Assembly (NCBI GenBank): GCA_964439835.1
Contig: CAYTPQ010000024.1
Span: forward strand, 1-48,754
DNA from: JAGNLM01 sp964439835
Lineage (GTDB): Bacteria; Pseudomonadota; Gammaproteobacteria; JAABTG01
Reading direction: 5' to 3'
DNA length: 48,754 nt
The notes beneath the pieces were generated by a model. It made no database searches. It saw nothing but the letters and a program-made list of their open reading frames with translations, and was not told the DNA's origin. The position numbers and the translations under genes were made by a program. Every line of letters begins with the position of its first letter. Position 1 is the first letter of the stretch. Shown one piece after another: positions 32,530-41,152 of this stretch.

Positions 32530-32832
32530 GGCTCGACCCCTCGTGAACCCAACCGGCAACGACCGGCCACCCCGCCGAAGCCGCTGCCCCCCATTGCGCA
32601 GGTTTGCCGGTCGGCCCGACTGCCCGCCCGACGCCTGCGACCCCGCACGCCTCCTCCCCGCCACGACGCCGGTGCCGGCGGTCTTTGGCGGCAATCTCGC
32701 CGCCGGAACTCCCGGCACGCGCGCAGAAGTACACACAAAAGGCGTGCGAGCGAAGAATGACCCACCGTTCGTGGGGTCTACAACGGACGCGTTGATCCGT
32801 ATCAAGGGCGATTGCGTGTACTATGCCCGACC
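32530..32832. promoter_or_regulatory. Divergent control region between onr and its regulator
   Basis: This 303-bp spacer has no supported gene. It holds an FNR-type box near the regulator end and must contain promoters in both directions; I could not identify a confident -10/-35 pair for onr. GGCGGCAATCTCGCCGCC near 32688 is a further small palindrome. Confidence 0.55.
32792..32805. promoter_or_regulatory. FNR/DNR box TTGAT-CCGT-ATCAA
   Basis: This is a perfect 5-4-5 palindrome matching the FNR/DNR/NnrR consensus (TTGAT-N4-ATCAA). It lies 27 bp before the regulator ATG and 262 bp from the onr ATG. Its closeness to the regulator start suggests autoregulation; action on onr is also possible. 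Confidence 0.75.
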
Positions 32833-33561
32833 ATGAACGTAAGGGTCCCAAACGGGTCCGCGTCCAGCGCAACGATCCCTCTGATCACAGAGACGTTGCG
32901 CAGCACGACGCTGTTCTCCTCGTTCTGCGACGCCGACCTCGATGCCGTCGGGCGCTTCTGCCGAATCGCCTCGCTGAGGTCTGACGAGGTGCTGTTCCAG
33001 GAAGGGGAGCCTTGCAGCGCCGTGTACTGCCTAATCAGCGGGGTGATCAAGCTGTACGTGCTCGGCCCAGACCGGCACGAGAAGGCCCTCGAGTTCGTCG
33101 AGCCGGGCCAGACCTTCGCCGAGGCCGCCATGTTCTCCGGGCAGGGGTATCCGGTGAACGCGATAGCGCTGGACGATTCCCGGCTGGTCGCCATCGACGC
33201 CTATTCGTTGATGCGTTACCTGCGCCAGCACTCGGACCTGGCCTGGCAGATGCTCGCGGTGATGAGCCGCCGCCTGCACTACCTGGTCGGCCAGATCCGC
33301 AGCGTGTCCCTGCACAACGCCGAGCAGCGGGTGGCCTCCTATCTGCTGGACAACTACGACCCGGCAGAGCCGGAGCGCCCCGTAGGTCGCATCCCGACCA
33401 GACGCTCGGAGCTGGCGTCGATGCTGGGGCTGACCACCGAGACCCTGTGCCGCGTGGTGGCGAACTTCCGCCGTCACGGCTGGATCGGCACCGCGGAGCA
33501 CGACATCGTCGTCTCCGAGCCCGACGCGTTGAAGGACATCCTCAGCCGCCCTCGCCGGTAA
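32833..33561 (+). CDS. Crp/Fnr-family transcriptional regulator
   Basis: This 242-residue protein has a cyclic-nucleotide-binding-type sensor domain (about 20-140: SDEVLFQEGEPCSAVYCLIS, QTFAEAAMFSGQGYPVNAIA). A dimerisation helix follows (about 140-165), then a winged helix-turn-helix (RIPTRRSELASMLGLTTETL then CRVVANFRRHGWI). There is no N-terminal cysteine cluster for a 4Fe-4S centre, so it is not a true oxygen-sensing FNR; the Dnr/NnrR/HcpR-like groups that sense nitrogen oxides fit better. Divergence from onr and the FNR box between them suggest it controls nitrite reduction. ATG 32833 is chosen; a TTG at 32812 would add seven residues. Confidence 0.88.
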   Translation: MNVRVPNGSASSATIPLITETLRSTTLFSSFCDADLDAVGRFCRIASLRSDEVLFQEGEPCSAVYCLISGVIKLYVLGPDRHEKALEFVEPGQTFAEAAMFSGQGYPVNAIALDDSRLVAIDAYSLMRYLRQHSDLAWQMLAVMSRRLHYLVGQIRSVSLHNAEQRVASYLLDNYDPAEPERPVGRIPTRRSELASMLGLTTETLCRVVANFRRHGWIGTAEHDIVVSEPDALKDILSRPRR

Positions 33562-33580
33562 GGGGAGGCCGGTCCCCGCC

Positions 33581-33604
33581 GTCCCGCCTCGGCCCCGGCG
33601 GGAC
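33581..33604. terminator. Hairpin between convergent genes
   Basis: GTCCCGCC (33581-33588) and GGCGGGAC (33597-33604) form a perfect 8-bp stem with an 8-nt loop, 20 bp after the regulator stop and ahead of the convergent GDT1-family gene. It may act in both directions. Confidence 0.55.
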
Positions 33605-33640
33605 GGGCAAGGGCAGGGTCCCCGTCGGGGGCCGGGACTA

Positions 33641-34246
33641 TCAACCGGCTCCCGAGAGGTCGACGGCGAGCAGGCCCTGCCCGACGGCAAGCACCCCGAA
33701 CAGGCCGAACAGGATCGCCGCACCCCTGTGCACCCAGACGCGCGGTACCCGCTGCAGCAGCGTGCTGCCGACCAGCACGCCGAGCGCGGACACCGCCCAC
33801 AGCGCCAGCGTGCCGCCCACGAAGGCCGACCAGGGGTCGCCCGTGCTCGCCGCCAGGGCGATGAGCACCAGCTGGGTCTTGTCCCCGAGCTCGGCCAGCA
33901 CGATCAGGCTGAAAGCGGCCCAGAGGGCACCGTGTCCGCCGGACCGCTCCACCGCCGCCTCCTCGCCGTCCTCCCCTGCCTCGGCCCAGGAGCGCCAGGC
34001 GAAGACCAGGAACAGGACTCCCGCCGCCAGCAGCACCGTCCACTGGGGGACGTGGCGGAACAGCGCGGCGCCGACGAAGACCGCGAGCAGGTTCAGTACC
34101 AGGAAGGCCGCGAAGACCCCCGCCAGCACCGGCGCCGCCCGGTAGCGGTGAGCGAGCGCCATGGCGATGAGCTGGGTCTTGTCGCCCATCTCGGCCAGGA
34201 ACAGGAGCGAGAAGGCGGTCGCGACGACGGAGAGGTCCACGGTCAT
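33641..34246 (-). CDS. GDT1/TMEM165 (UPF0016) family cation transporter
   Basis: This 201-residue inner-membrane protein has six helices in two homologous halves. Each half carries the family signature: LAEMGDKTQLIAMALAHRY near residue 18, and LAELGDKTQLVLIALAAST near residue 118. The acidic E-x-G-D-K-T motifs form the ion pathway. Characterised members export manganese or exchange calcium for protons. An acidic, Glu-rich loop joins the halves. It is monocistronic and convergent with the Crp/Fnr regulator; upstream on the other strand is a CopZ-like gene, so the setting is metal homeostasis. Confidence 0.9.
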   Translation of the reverse strand: MTVDLSVVATAFSLLFLAEMGDKTQLIAMALAHRYRAAPVLAGVFAAFLVLNLLAVFVGAALFRHVPQWTVLLAAGVLFLVFAWRSWAEAGEDGEEAAVERSGGHGALWAAFSLIVLAELGDKTQLVLIALAASTGDPWSAFVGGTLALWAVSALGVLVGSTLLQRVPRVWVHRGAAILFGLFGVLAVGQGLLAVDLSGAG

Positions 34247-34414
34247 GGTCCTGGCGCGGAGGGGGCACGGGGCGCCCAGTGTCTCACGAGCGCACGTGCC
34301 GGGGACCGCAGGCCTGCAGCCAGCCAGTGGCCGCCCGGCCCGCCAGCGGCCCCTCGCCCCCCGGCGGCCCGCCTATACTCGGCGCTCTACCCGGACCCCA
34401 GCGAGGCACAGCCG

Positions 34415-34633
34415 ATGACTGAGCAAACGCTTCACCTTCTCGTGCAGGGCATGCGCTGCGGCGGCTGCGAGGCGAGCGCGAAGGACGCCGTCTCGCGGCT
34501 GCCGGGCTACGTGGACGCGGTCTTCGACCACAAGGCCGGCACCGGTACCGTCCGCGGAGAGGTCGACCCCAGGGCCGTGATCGAGGCCCTCGCGAAGGCC
34601 GGTTACGCGGCAGCCCTGGCGACGTCCGGCTAG
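34415..34633 (+). CDS. Heavy-metal-associated (CopZ-like) metallochaperone
   Basis: This 72-residue protein consists of one HMA ferredoxin-like domain: LLVQGMRCGGCEASAKDAV with the metal-binding Cys-x2-Cys, then SRLPGYVDAVFDHKAGTGTV and VIEALAKAGYAAAL. Such proteins carry copper(I) to P1B-type ATPases; a CopA gene lies 9 kb away. The canonical motif is GMxCxxC, here GMRCGGC. The stop codon overlaps the convergent antiporter-subunit gene by 4 bp. Confidence 0.88.
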   Translation: MTEQTLHLLVQGMRCGGCEASAKDAVSRLPGYVDAVFDHKAGTGTVRGEVDPRAVIEALAKAGYAAALATSG

Positions 34634-36318
34634 CGGAGGTAGTACACGAGCAGGTAGGCCAGCAGCATGGCCACCATCCACAAGGCCATGCTGCCGGTCG
34701 GCCAGGTGCGGGCCAGGGCCCCCTCCGGTCCGTGGTGCCGATAGAGGCGGCCCAGCGCGCCCGCAGCAGCGCGGGTCACGAGGCGGTCGGTCCGGCCCAT
34801 GGCCGCTCTGAACCGGCGGGACGCGAAGACGGCGGCGTCTCGCAGCAGGACGCGATAGACCCAGTCGACGTCCAGGGTGATGGTGAGGGTCCGGCCCATG
34901 TACTTGAGCATCAGAAAGAACGCCAGGCCGGAGAACAGCAGCAGCTGCAGCTGCGTCAGGACGTGCGCTCCGGTGTAGGGGACGTAGTCCACCGGGTAGG
35001 GCAGCAGGCGGTAGAGCGGGTCGGGGTAGACACCCAGGGCAATGCACAGGAAGGCGAAGGCGAACATCGCCCAGCGCATGCTGGCCGGCGGCTCCGGTGG
35101 ACGCAGACCCGAGTCGCGCTGGAAGAACACGAACCAGGGGAACTTGATCCCTGCGTGCAGGAAGACGCCGGCGGAGGCGGCGGTCAGCAACAGCCACACG
35201 CCCAGAAGGTGCCCGTCGGCCGCCGCCTGGCCGATGAGCGACTTGGAGACGAAGCCGGAGGTGAGCGGGAACGACGAGATGGCGAGCGCGCCGACGATCC
35301 CCGCGACCGTCGTGAACGGCATGCTGTGGAACAGCCCGCCCAGGTCCGTGCACTTGCGCCGCCCCGTCACGTACAGCACGGAGCCGGCGGACATCAGCAG
35401 CAGCGCCTTGTAGAGGATGTGGGCGAAGGCGTGGGCCGCGGCCCCGTTCAGGGCCATCTCGGTGCCGATCCCGACGCCGGTCACCATGAACCCCACCTGG
35501 TTGACGATGCTGTAGGCGAGGATGCGCCGCATGTCGTTCTCGAGCAGCGCGTAGACGATGCCGTAGAACACCATGAACAGCCCCACCCAGACCAGCAGCT
35601 CGGCCCCGGGAAAGCCGCGCAGCAGGGCGTAGACTGCGGACTTGGTGGTGAAGGCGGAGAGGAAGACCATGCCGCTCCAGGACGCCTCGGGGTAGGCGTC
35701 GGGCAGCCAGGCGGAGAGCGGCGGCGCCCCGGCGTTGACCAGGAACCCGGCCAGGATCAGCCAGTGGGCGGGCGTGTCGGGGGCCATCGCCCGGAAGGCC
35801 ACGTCTCCCGTGGCCTGGACGTGACCGGCGATGCCGGCGAACAGGAGCACGCCCCCGAGCAGGTGGACCATCAGGTAGCGCAGGCCGGCGGCGTAGGAGG
35901 CCGGACTCCCCGCGCTCCAGATCACCAGGGCGGAGCCCAGCGTCATCAGCTCCCACCAGACGAAGAGCGTGATCAGGTCGCCGGCCAGGGTGGCGCCGAT
36001 CGCCGACCCGGCGTAGAGGAACGCGGCGGGGACCTCCAGGCGATGGGTCTGTTCGAGCGCGAACAGGCCGCCACCCAGGGCCATCAGGGCGAAGACGGTG
36101 GCGAAGAGCCGGGACAGGCGGTCGACCGCCAGCGGCGTCAGGTCGAAATCGAGGAACCGGACCTGCCAGAGAGCGCCTTCCGGGAGCTGCCACACCAGCA
36201 GGAGCGCCAGGGCCGGCAGCCCGAGGACGGCGGCGGACCGCGCGCGCCCCCCCAGCAAGGGGAGCAGCAGGGCGCCGGCGACCAGCACCAGCCCGGGGTG
36301 CAGGGCGAGGTCAGCCAT
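34630..36318 (-). CDS. Proton-pumping antiporter subunit, MrpD/NuoM-like (third copy)
   Basis: This 562-residue polytopic protein has the PF00361 core: LFVWWELMTLGSALVIW, WLPDAYPEASWSGMVFLSAF, TTKSAVYALLRGFPGAE, ENDMRRILAYSIVNQVGFMV and AHAFAHILYKALLLMSAG. The conserved Glu in WWEL and Lys in TTKSAVYALL are the charged residues of the ion channel. It has an extended C-terminus (about 450-562) with an extra final helix compared with MrpD. It is the last gene of the Mrp-like operon, overlapping the preceding small gene by 8 bp. It could stand in for the missing MrpA N-terminal domain; this is inference. Confidence 0.87.
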   Translation of the reverse strand: MADLALHPGLVLVAGALLLPLLGGRARSAAVLGLPALALLLVWQLPEGALWQVRFLDFDLTPLAVDRLSRLFATVFALMALGGGLFALEQTHRLEVPAAFLYAGSAIGATLAGDLITLFVWWELMTLGSALVIWSAGSPASYAAGLRYLMVHLLGGVLLFAGIAGHVQATGDVAFRAMAPDTPAHWLILAGFLVNAGAPPLSAWLPDAYPEASWSGMVFLSAFTTKSAVYALLRGFPGAELLVWVGLFMVFYGIVYALLENDMRRILAYSIVNQVGFMVTGVGIGTEMALNGAAAHAFAHILYKALLLMSAGSVLYVTGRRKCTDLGGLFHSMPFTTVAGIVGALAISSFPLTSGFVSKSLIGQAAADGHLLGVWLLLTAASAGVFLHAGIKFPWFVFFQRDSGLRPPEPPASMRWAMFAFAFLCIALGVYPDPLYRLLPYPVDYVPYTGAHVLTQLQLLLFSGLAFFLMLKYMGRTLTITLDVDWVYRVLLRDAAVFASRRFRAAMGRTDRLVTRAAAGALGRLYRHHGPEGALARTWPTGSMALWMVAMLLAYLLVYYLR

Positions 36319-36559
36319 CGCGGCGCTCGTAGTAGGTGTCCGGACGCTTCAAGACCAGCCCCAGCCCCTTGGCGAGAACGACGAGTGCGACGCACGCCAG
36401 CAGGCCGAACGCGGCGTGGAAGCCGAAAAGGCGTTCGACGGCGAAGTGGGGGTGCAGCGGCACGAAGACCTCGGCGGCCACGGTGACGGCGAGTACCCCG
36501 AGGAACCCCCACCACACCCGGGCCACGTTGCGCGGCTCGTCCAGCCAGTGCCTTTTCAT
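36311..36559 (-). CDS. Small two-TM protein within the Mrp-like operon
   Basis: This 82-residue protein has two helices (about 15-35, VWWGFLGVLAVTVAAEVFVP, and 47-68, HAAFGLLACVALVVLAKGLG) and a charged tail LKRPDTYYERRDG. It lies between two MrpD-like genes, overlapping both (4 bp upstream, 8 bp downstream), so it must be co-translated. It matches none of the classic Mrp subunits A-G. A structural role in the complex is likely from position; I have no functional assignment. Confidence 0.8.
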   Translation of the reverse strand: MKRHWLDEPRNVARVWWGFLGVLAVTVAAEVFVPLHPHFAVERLFGFHAAFGLLACVALVVLAKGLGLVLKRPDTYYERRDG

Positions 36560-38022
36560 CCGCCTCCCCCCACCAGCTGCCGCGCCAGGGCGATCGGCAG
36601 CTCCGGCGCGAAGAACAGGACCGTCGTGCCGACGGCCGTGGCGGTGAGCGCGATGACCATCGCGAGCGGCGCCTCACCGTGCGCGTGGGCGGCCGCCCCG
36701 GCGTCGAGCGGCCGGAAGAACGCCCGGTACACGACCGGCAGGAAGTAGCCCGCGCTCAGCAGGGTGCTGGCGGCAATCACGGCGACGGCAATCCAGTCGG
36801 CGTGCGCCATCGCCCCGCTCAGCATGAACCACTTGCTGACGAAGCCGGCGGTGGGCGGCAGCCCGATCATCGACAGCGACCCCACGGTAAACGCCCCCAT
36901 GGTCCAGGGCATGCGCCGGCCGATCCCGTCGAGCTGGCTCACCTCGGTCTTGTGGGCCGCGGTGTAGATCGCGCCGGCGGCGAAGAAGAGCGTGATCTTG
37001 CCGAGGGCGTGGGCAGCGATGTGCACCACGGCGCCGATGACGGAGAGCGGCGCCAGCAGGGCGGCCGCCATGACTACGTAGGCCAGCTGGCTGACCGTGG
37101 AGTAAGCGAGCCGGCGCTTAAGGTTGTCGGCCTGCAACGCGACGATCGAGGCGGCCAGGATCGTGAAGCCCGCCACCGCGACCAACCAGCCGGTCCCGAC
37201 ACCGGCCAGCGGATCGAGTCCGAAGACGTAGACCAGCACCTTGACCAGGCTGAAGACCCCCGCCTTGACCACCGCGACGGCGTGGAGCAGCGCCGACACC
37301 GGCGTCGGGGCCACCATCGCCGCCGGTAGCCACCGGTGCACCGGCATCAGGGCCGCCTTGCCGATCCCGAAGGCGTAGAGGGCGAGCAGTCCGACCATCG
37401 CGGCTGGCGCGAGCCCCTCCAGGATCCCGCCGGGCCGGAAGTCGGTGGTACCCGCGACCTGCCAGGTGAAGACGATGGCGGGCAGCAAGAACAGGACCGA
37501 GGTCCCCACCAGCAGCCCCAGGTAGACGCGCCCTGCCAACCGGGCCTTCTCGGTCCCGTGGTGGGTCACCAGGGGGTAGGTGACGAGCGTCAGCATCTCG
37601 TAGAACAGGAAGAGGGTGAAGGCGTTGCCGGCCAGTGCGATGCCCATGGTCGCGGCGATGGCCAGGGCGAAGCAGACGTAGAACCGGGTCTGGTGCGCCT
37701 CGCGGTTACCCCGCAGGTAGCCGATGGAGTAGAGGGAGTTGACGATCCAGAGGCCGGAGGCGACCAGCGCGAACAACATCCCGAGCGGCTCGAGCTCGAA
37801 GGCGAGCGGCAACCCCGGCATCACCTCGAAGAGGACCAGCGCGGGACGGGCCCCGTCGAGCACCGGCGGCAGCAGCGCGGCGACGCAGAGGAACAGCGCC
37901 GCAGAGGTGACGAGGGTGGCGGTCTCGCGCAGGTCCGGGTGACGGTGGGCGAGCGCCACCAGCACCGCCCCCGCGGCCGGCACCGCGACCGCCGCCGCCA
38001 TCAGGCCGGCCGGGCCCGTCAC
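36556..38022 (-). CDS. Proton-pumping antiporter subunit, MrpD/NuoN-like (second copy)
   Basis: This 488-residue protein has PF00361 signatures: FTLFLFYEMLTLVTYPLVTH, HRWLPAAMVAPTPVSALLHA, VAVVKAGVFSLVKVLVYVFG and LQADNLKRRLAYSTVSQLAY. Conserved Glu (FYEM) and Lys (VVKAG) belong to the channel. The GTG at 38022 overlaps the stop of the preceding mrpD by 4 bp, which fixes the start. With the neighbouring copies it gives this complex three ion-translocating subunits. Confidence 0.88.
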   Translation of the reverse strand: MTGPAGLMAAAVAVPAAGAVLVALAHRHPDLRETATLVTSAALFLCVAALLPPVLDGARPALVLFEVMPGLPLAFELEPLGMLFALVASGLWIVNSLYSIGYLRGNREAHQTRFYVCFALAIAATMGIALAGNAFTLFLFYEMLTLVTYPLVTHHGTEKARLAGRVYLGLLVGTSVLFLLPAIVFTWQVAGTTDFRPGGILEGLAPAAMVGLLALYAFGIGKAALMPVHRWLPAAMVAPTPVSALLHAVAVVKAGVFSLVKVLVYVFGLDPLAGVGTGWLVAVAGFTILAASIVALQADNLKRRLAYSTVSQLAYVVMAAALLAPLSVIGAVVHIAAHALGKITLFFAAGAIYTAAHKTEVSQLDGIGRRMPWTMGAFTVGSLSMIGLPPTAGFVSKWFMLSGAMAHADWIAVAVIAASTLLSAGYFLPVVYRAFFRPLDAGAAAHAHGEAPLAMVIALTATAVGTTVLFFAPELPIALARQLVGGGG

Positions 38023-39503
38023 GGCCGCACCCCCAGGAGCTGGGCGGCGGCGGCGGCGGCCGACCCGACCGTGAACGAGGTGTCGAGGCCGAAGTACACG
38101 GTCGCAGCGACCAGGACCAGCGCGGGTGCCAGCAGGCCGAGGGGCGCCTCCCGGACCTCGGCCAGGTCGGCCCGAGGAGCCTGGAAGTAAGCGGCCTCGA
38201 CGAACCGCCAGACGTACGCCACCGCCAGCAAGGAACTCGCGACCACCAGGAAGACGAGCCACCACTGCCCCTTCTCCAGGGCCGCCAGGACCAGGTACCA
38301 CTTGCTGACGAAGCCGGCCGTGCCCGGCACGCCGATCAGGCTCAGCCCCGCCAGGACGATGCCGAAGGACGTGAGCGGCATGCGGCGACCGAGGCCGGCC
38401 ACGCGCGCGAGAGAGACGCCGCCCACCGACGCCACCACGCCGCCGAGAAGGAGGAAGACCGCCCCCTTGGTCACCGCGTGGTTGAACAGGTGGACGATGC
38501 CCGCGGTCAGGCCGGTGACCGTGTCGAAGGCGATCCCGAGGGTGATGTAGCCGACCTGGGCGACACTCGAATAGGCGAAGAGCCGCTTCAGGTTGGTCTG
38601 GAACACCGCGACGGTGGACGCCGCCAGCACCGCCAGCACGGCGAGGGCCAGCAGGATCTCGGGCAGCGGCAACCGGTGGAAGACGAACGCCTCGCCGAAG
38701 ACCGAGAAGTAGAAGCGCAGCAGGGCGTAGAGGGAGACCTTGGTCGCGGTGGCGGCGAGGAAGGCCGAGACCGCGGACGGCGCGTAGGTGTACGCGTTGG
38801 GCAGCCACTGGTGCAGCGGGAACAGGGCCAGCTTGAGCGAGATGCCGACCGTGAGGAAGGCGAGGGCAGCAAGCACCGGCCGCACGTCGCTGGCCTGGGG
38901 CAACCGGGCCGCCAGGTCGGCCAGATTCAGGGTGCCGGTCTCCAGGTAGAGCAGGCCCACCCCGATGACCACGAAGGTCGCACCGAGCGTGCCCATGATC
39001 AGGTACTGGTAGGCCGCCATCAGCCCCCGCCGGTCCCGGCCGAGCCCGATCAGCACGTAGCTCGAGAGTGAGGAGATCTCCAGGAACACGAACAGGTTGA
39101 AGGCGTCGCCGGTGATGGTGATGCCGAGCAGCCCCGTGAGACACAGGGAGAACATCGCGTAGAAGAGGTAGTGCTGCTCGGCCGGCAGCTCGAGCTCGAC
39201 CGAGCGGCGGGCGTAGGGCAGCACCACCGCGGCCATCGCCGCCACCAGCACCAGCACGAAGGCGCTCAGCCGGTCGACGCGGTACTCGATCCCCCAGGGC
39301 GGCGGCCAGCCGCCGATGGCGTAGGACACCGTGCCGCCCTCCCCGACCTGCCACCAGAGCGCGACGGCAACCGCCGCCGCCGCCCAGCTCGCCGCCAGCA
39401 CCACCAGGAACGCCGCGTGCCGGCTGCGGGTGAGCACGGCGAGAGGAGCGGCGACCAGCGGCAGGACGACCTGCAGCGCGGGGAGGTGCTGGGCGAGATT
39501 CAT
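38019..39503 (-). CDS. mrpD: Na+/H+ antiporter subunit D
   Basis: This 494-residue, about 14-helix protein is the closest of the three to classical MrpD/MnhD. It shows FNLFVFLEISSLSSYVLIGL, LFPLHQWLPNAYTYAPSAVS, ATKVSLYALLRFYFS, FQTNLKRLFAYSSVAQVGYI and HLFNHAVTKGAVFLLLGGVV. It follows mrpC directly, the usual order. It translocates protons or sodium across the inner membrane as part of the Mrp complex. ATG overlaps the mrpC stop by 4 bp. Confidence 0.92.
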   Translation of the reverse strand: MNLAQHLPALQVVLPLVAAPLAVLTRSRHAAFLVVLAASWAAAAVAVALWWQVGEGGTVSYAIGGWPPPWGIEYRVDRLSAFVLVLVAAMAAVVLPYARRSVELELPAEQHYLFYAMFSLCLTGLLGITITGDAFNLFVFLEISSLSSYVLIGLGRDRRGLMAAYQYLIMGTLGATFVVIGVGLLYLETGTLNLADLAARLPQASDVRPVLAALAFLTVGISLKLALFPLHQWLPNAYTYAPSAVSAFLAATATKVSLYALLRFYFSVFGEAFVFHRLPLPEILLALAVLAVLAASTVAVFQTNLKRLFAYSSVAQVGYITLGIAFDTVTGLTAGIVHLFNHAVTKGAVFLLLGGVVASVGGVSLARVAGLGRRMPLTSFGIVLAGLSLIGVPGTAGFVSKWYLVLAALEKGQWWLVFLVVASSLLAVAYVWRFVEAAYFQAPRADLAEVREAPLGLLAPALVLVAATVYFGLDTSFTVGSAAAAAAQLLGVRP

Positions 39504-39874
39504 TCCTTTGGCTGGGGCTCTTCGCCGTCCGTGTCCAGGCTGAGGATCTCGTCCTCTTCGATGGTGCCGTACGCCTCGCGGATACGGACCACCAGCGCGA
39601 GACCGAGGGCCAGGGTTGCCACCCCCACCACGATGGCGGTCAGGATCAGCACGTGAGGGAGGGGGTTGGAGTAGACCCGAAAGTTGCCGTCGACGATCGG
39701 GGCCGTGCCGCCGATGAGCTTCCCGGGCGCGATGTAGAGGAGATAGACCGAGGTCTGGAAGATCCCGAGCCCGATCAGCTTCTTGATCAGATTGCCGCGG
39801 GCGATGACGATGAAGACACCCGCCATCAGCAGGAAGATCGTCACCGAGTAGCTGTAGTGGTCGGCGACGCTCAT
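39500..39874 (-). CDS. mrpC: Na+/H+ antiporter subunit C (NuoK-like)
   Basis: This 124-residue protein has three helices: SVTIFLLMAGVFIVIARGNL, KKLIGLGIFQTSVYLLYIA and DPLPHVLILTAIVVG-like SNPLPHVLILTAIVVGVATL. The last segment, ending ALVVRIREAYGTIEEDE, is the MrpC/NuoK signature (PLPHVLILTAIVVG). It overlaps mrpB upstream and mrpD downstream by 4 bp each. Confidence 0.92.
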   Translation of the reverse strand: MSVADHYSYSVTIFLLMAGVFIVIARGNLIKKLIGLGIFQTSVYLLYIAPGKLIGGTAPIVDGNFRVYSNPLPHVLILTAIVVGVATLALGLALVVRIREAYGTIEEDEILSLDTDGEEPQPKE

Positions 39875-40296
39875 TCGTCGGCCCGCGCCCGGGCGGCGAA
39901 CATGTAGAAGATCTTGAGCATCACGCCGGCCACGGTGATGGCGACGCCGACCTCGACCCAGAAGATGCCGCGGTGCTGGCCGTGGACCGGGTCGTGGGCG
40001 AGCACCGAGTAGTCGAGGTAGTGGCCGCCCAGGGCGAGCGCGGCGAGGCCGACGCCGGCGTAGATGAGCACGCCGCTCGCGACCATGGTCTCCACCAGCC
40101 AGTCCGGCACCGCCCGGCGCGTCGTCTCCAGGCCGTAGATCAGGGCGTAGAAGATGACCGCCGCGGCAGCGATGACGCCCGCCTGGAAGCCTCCCCCGGG
40201 GCTGAAGTCGCCGTGGAACTGAACGTAGAGGGCGAACAGCAGGATGAAGGGGATGAGCAGCCGCGCCACCACCCGCAGGATCAGGTCGTGCCTCAC
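39871..40296 (-). CDS. mrpB: Na+/H+ antiporter subunit B
   Basis: This 141-residue membrane protein matches the MnhB domain: LIPFILLFALYVQFHGDFSP then GGGFQAGVIAAAAVIFYAL. The HGDxSPGGGFQAG motif is diagnostic. It overlaps the upstream MrpA-C-like gene by 4 bp and mrpC by 4 bp. In Mrp complexes it is required for assembly and ion transport. Confidence 0.93.
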   Translation of the reverse strand: MRHDLILRVVARLLIPFILLFALYVQFHGDFSPGGGFQAGVIAAAAVIFYALIYGLETTRRAVPDWLVETMVASGVLIYAGVGLAALALGGHYLDYSVLAHDPVHGQHRGIFWVEVGVAITVAGVMLKIFYMFAARARADE

Positions 40297-40814
40297 GACG
40301 CCCCCTCCCGCCGGCGGCGGCGACGGCGCAGCAGGGCCACCACCCCGGCACCGGCGGTGAACACCACCGTCGTCTCGCCCAGGGTGTCGTAACCCCGGTA
40401 GCTCGCGAGCACCGCCGTCACCACGTTCGGCACGCCGGTCTCCCGCGGCCCGTCGTTCAGGTACCGCGGCACCACGTGGTGGTGGATGGGGGCCGCCGGG
40501 TCCGAGAACGCCGGCAGGCCGAAGGTCCCGTAGACCAGCACGAGACCCGTGCCGACGGCGACCGCCAGCGGCAGCCAGGGCCGACGCAGGGGCTTGGCCT
40601 CCTCGCTGCGGCCCAGGTGCAGGGCCCCCAGCAGGAGCACGGTCGAGATCCCGGCCCCGACCGAGGCCTCGGTCATCGACACGTCCACGGCGTCCAGCGC
40701 GACCAGCACCGTCGCCATCAGAAAGCTGTACACGCCGCCGAGGATGACCACCGCGAACAGGTTGCGGCAGCGGGCGATGGCCCAGGCCGCCACCGCCATC
40801 AGCGTCATCAACAC
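40293..40814 (-). CDS. MrpA C-terminal-like subunit (MbhD/MbhE-type fusion)
   Basis: This 173-residue protein has an N-terminal DUF4040/MbhD-type region (NLFAVVILGGVYSFLMATVL, ALDAVDVSMTEASVGAGIST). An MbhE-like region follows: YLNDGPRETGVPNVVTAVLA then SYRGYDTLGETTVVFTAGAG. In classic Mrp operons these are the C-terminal end of MrpA; here they are a separate gene, as in membrane-bound hydrogenase (Mbh) clusters. The GTG start is 8 bp from the mrpG stop; no Shine-Dalgarno is seen. The large N-terminal NuoL-like half of MrpA is missing from the operon. Confidence 0.88.
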   Translation of the reverse strand: MLMTLMAVAAWAIARCRNLFAVVILGGVYSFLMATVLVALDAVDVSMTEASVGAGISTVLLLGALHLGRSEEAKPLRRPWLPLAVAVGTGLVLVYGTFGLPAFSDPAAPIHHHVVPRYLNDGPRETGVPNVVTAVLASYRGYDTLGETTVVFTAGAGVVALLRRRRRRREGAS

Positions 40815-40822
40815 GTTGATGA

Positions 40823-41152
40823 TCAGCGTTTCGATGGCGGTTGCTCCTCGCTCGCCAGCAGCGGATCGAGCCCGCGCACCCGGGCCGCCCGGGTCAGGGC
40901 GTGGGTCGCGGTGGGGCTGGTGAACAGCAGAAGGAGGCCGATTGCGCCGAGCTTCGCCGCCACCAGCGTCGGCCCCGCCTGCAGGATCAGACCCAACAGG
41001 ATCAGGCCGGCGCCAAGGGTGTCGGTGATGCTCGCGGCGTGGACCCGGGTGTAGAAATCGGGCATGCGCAACAGGCCGATTGCGCCGACCAGGCAGAACA
41101 GGCTGCCACCACCGAGGCAGACCCAGCTCAAGACCTCGACGATCAGGCTCAC
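40823..41152 (-). CDS. mrpG: Na+/H+ antiporter subunit G
   Basis: This 109-residue, three-helix protein has GAIGLLRMPDFYTRVHAASI then TDTLGAGLILLGLILQAG, the MnhG signature (LRxPDxYxRxHAxxxxDTLG). LLLFTSPTATHALTRAARV near the C-terminus is also typical. It overlaps mrpF by 4 bp (ATGA). Confidence 0.93.
   Translation of the reverse strand: MSLIVEVLSWVCLGGGSLFCLVGAIGLLRMPDFYTRVHAASITDTLGAGLILLGLILQAGPTLVAAKLGAIGLLLLFTSPTATHALTRAARVRGLDPLLASEEQPPSKR

Noticed and set aside
32530..32805. N-terminal extension of the octaheme reductase from an upstream start at 32805
   Set aside because: The extra 92 residues are Arg/Gly/Pro-rich shadow sequence and would bury the signal peptide. The ATG at 32529 has a ribosome-binding site and leads straight into the signal peptide.
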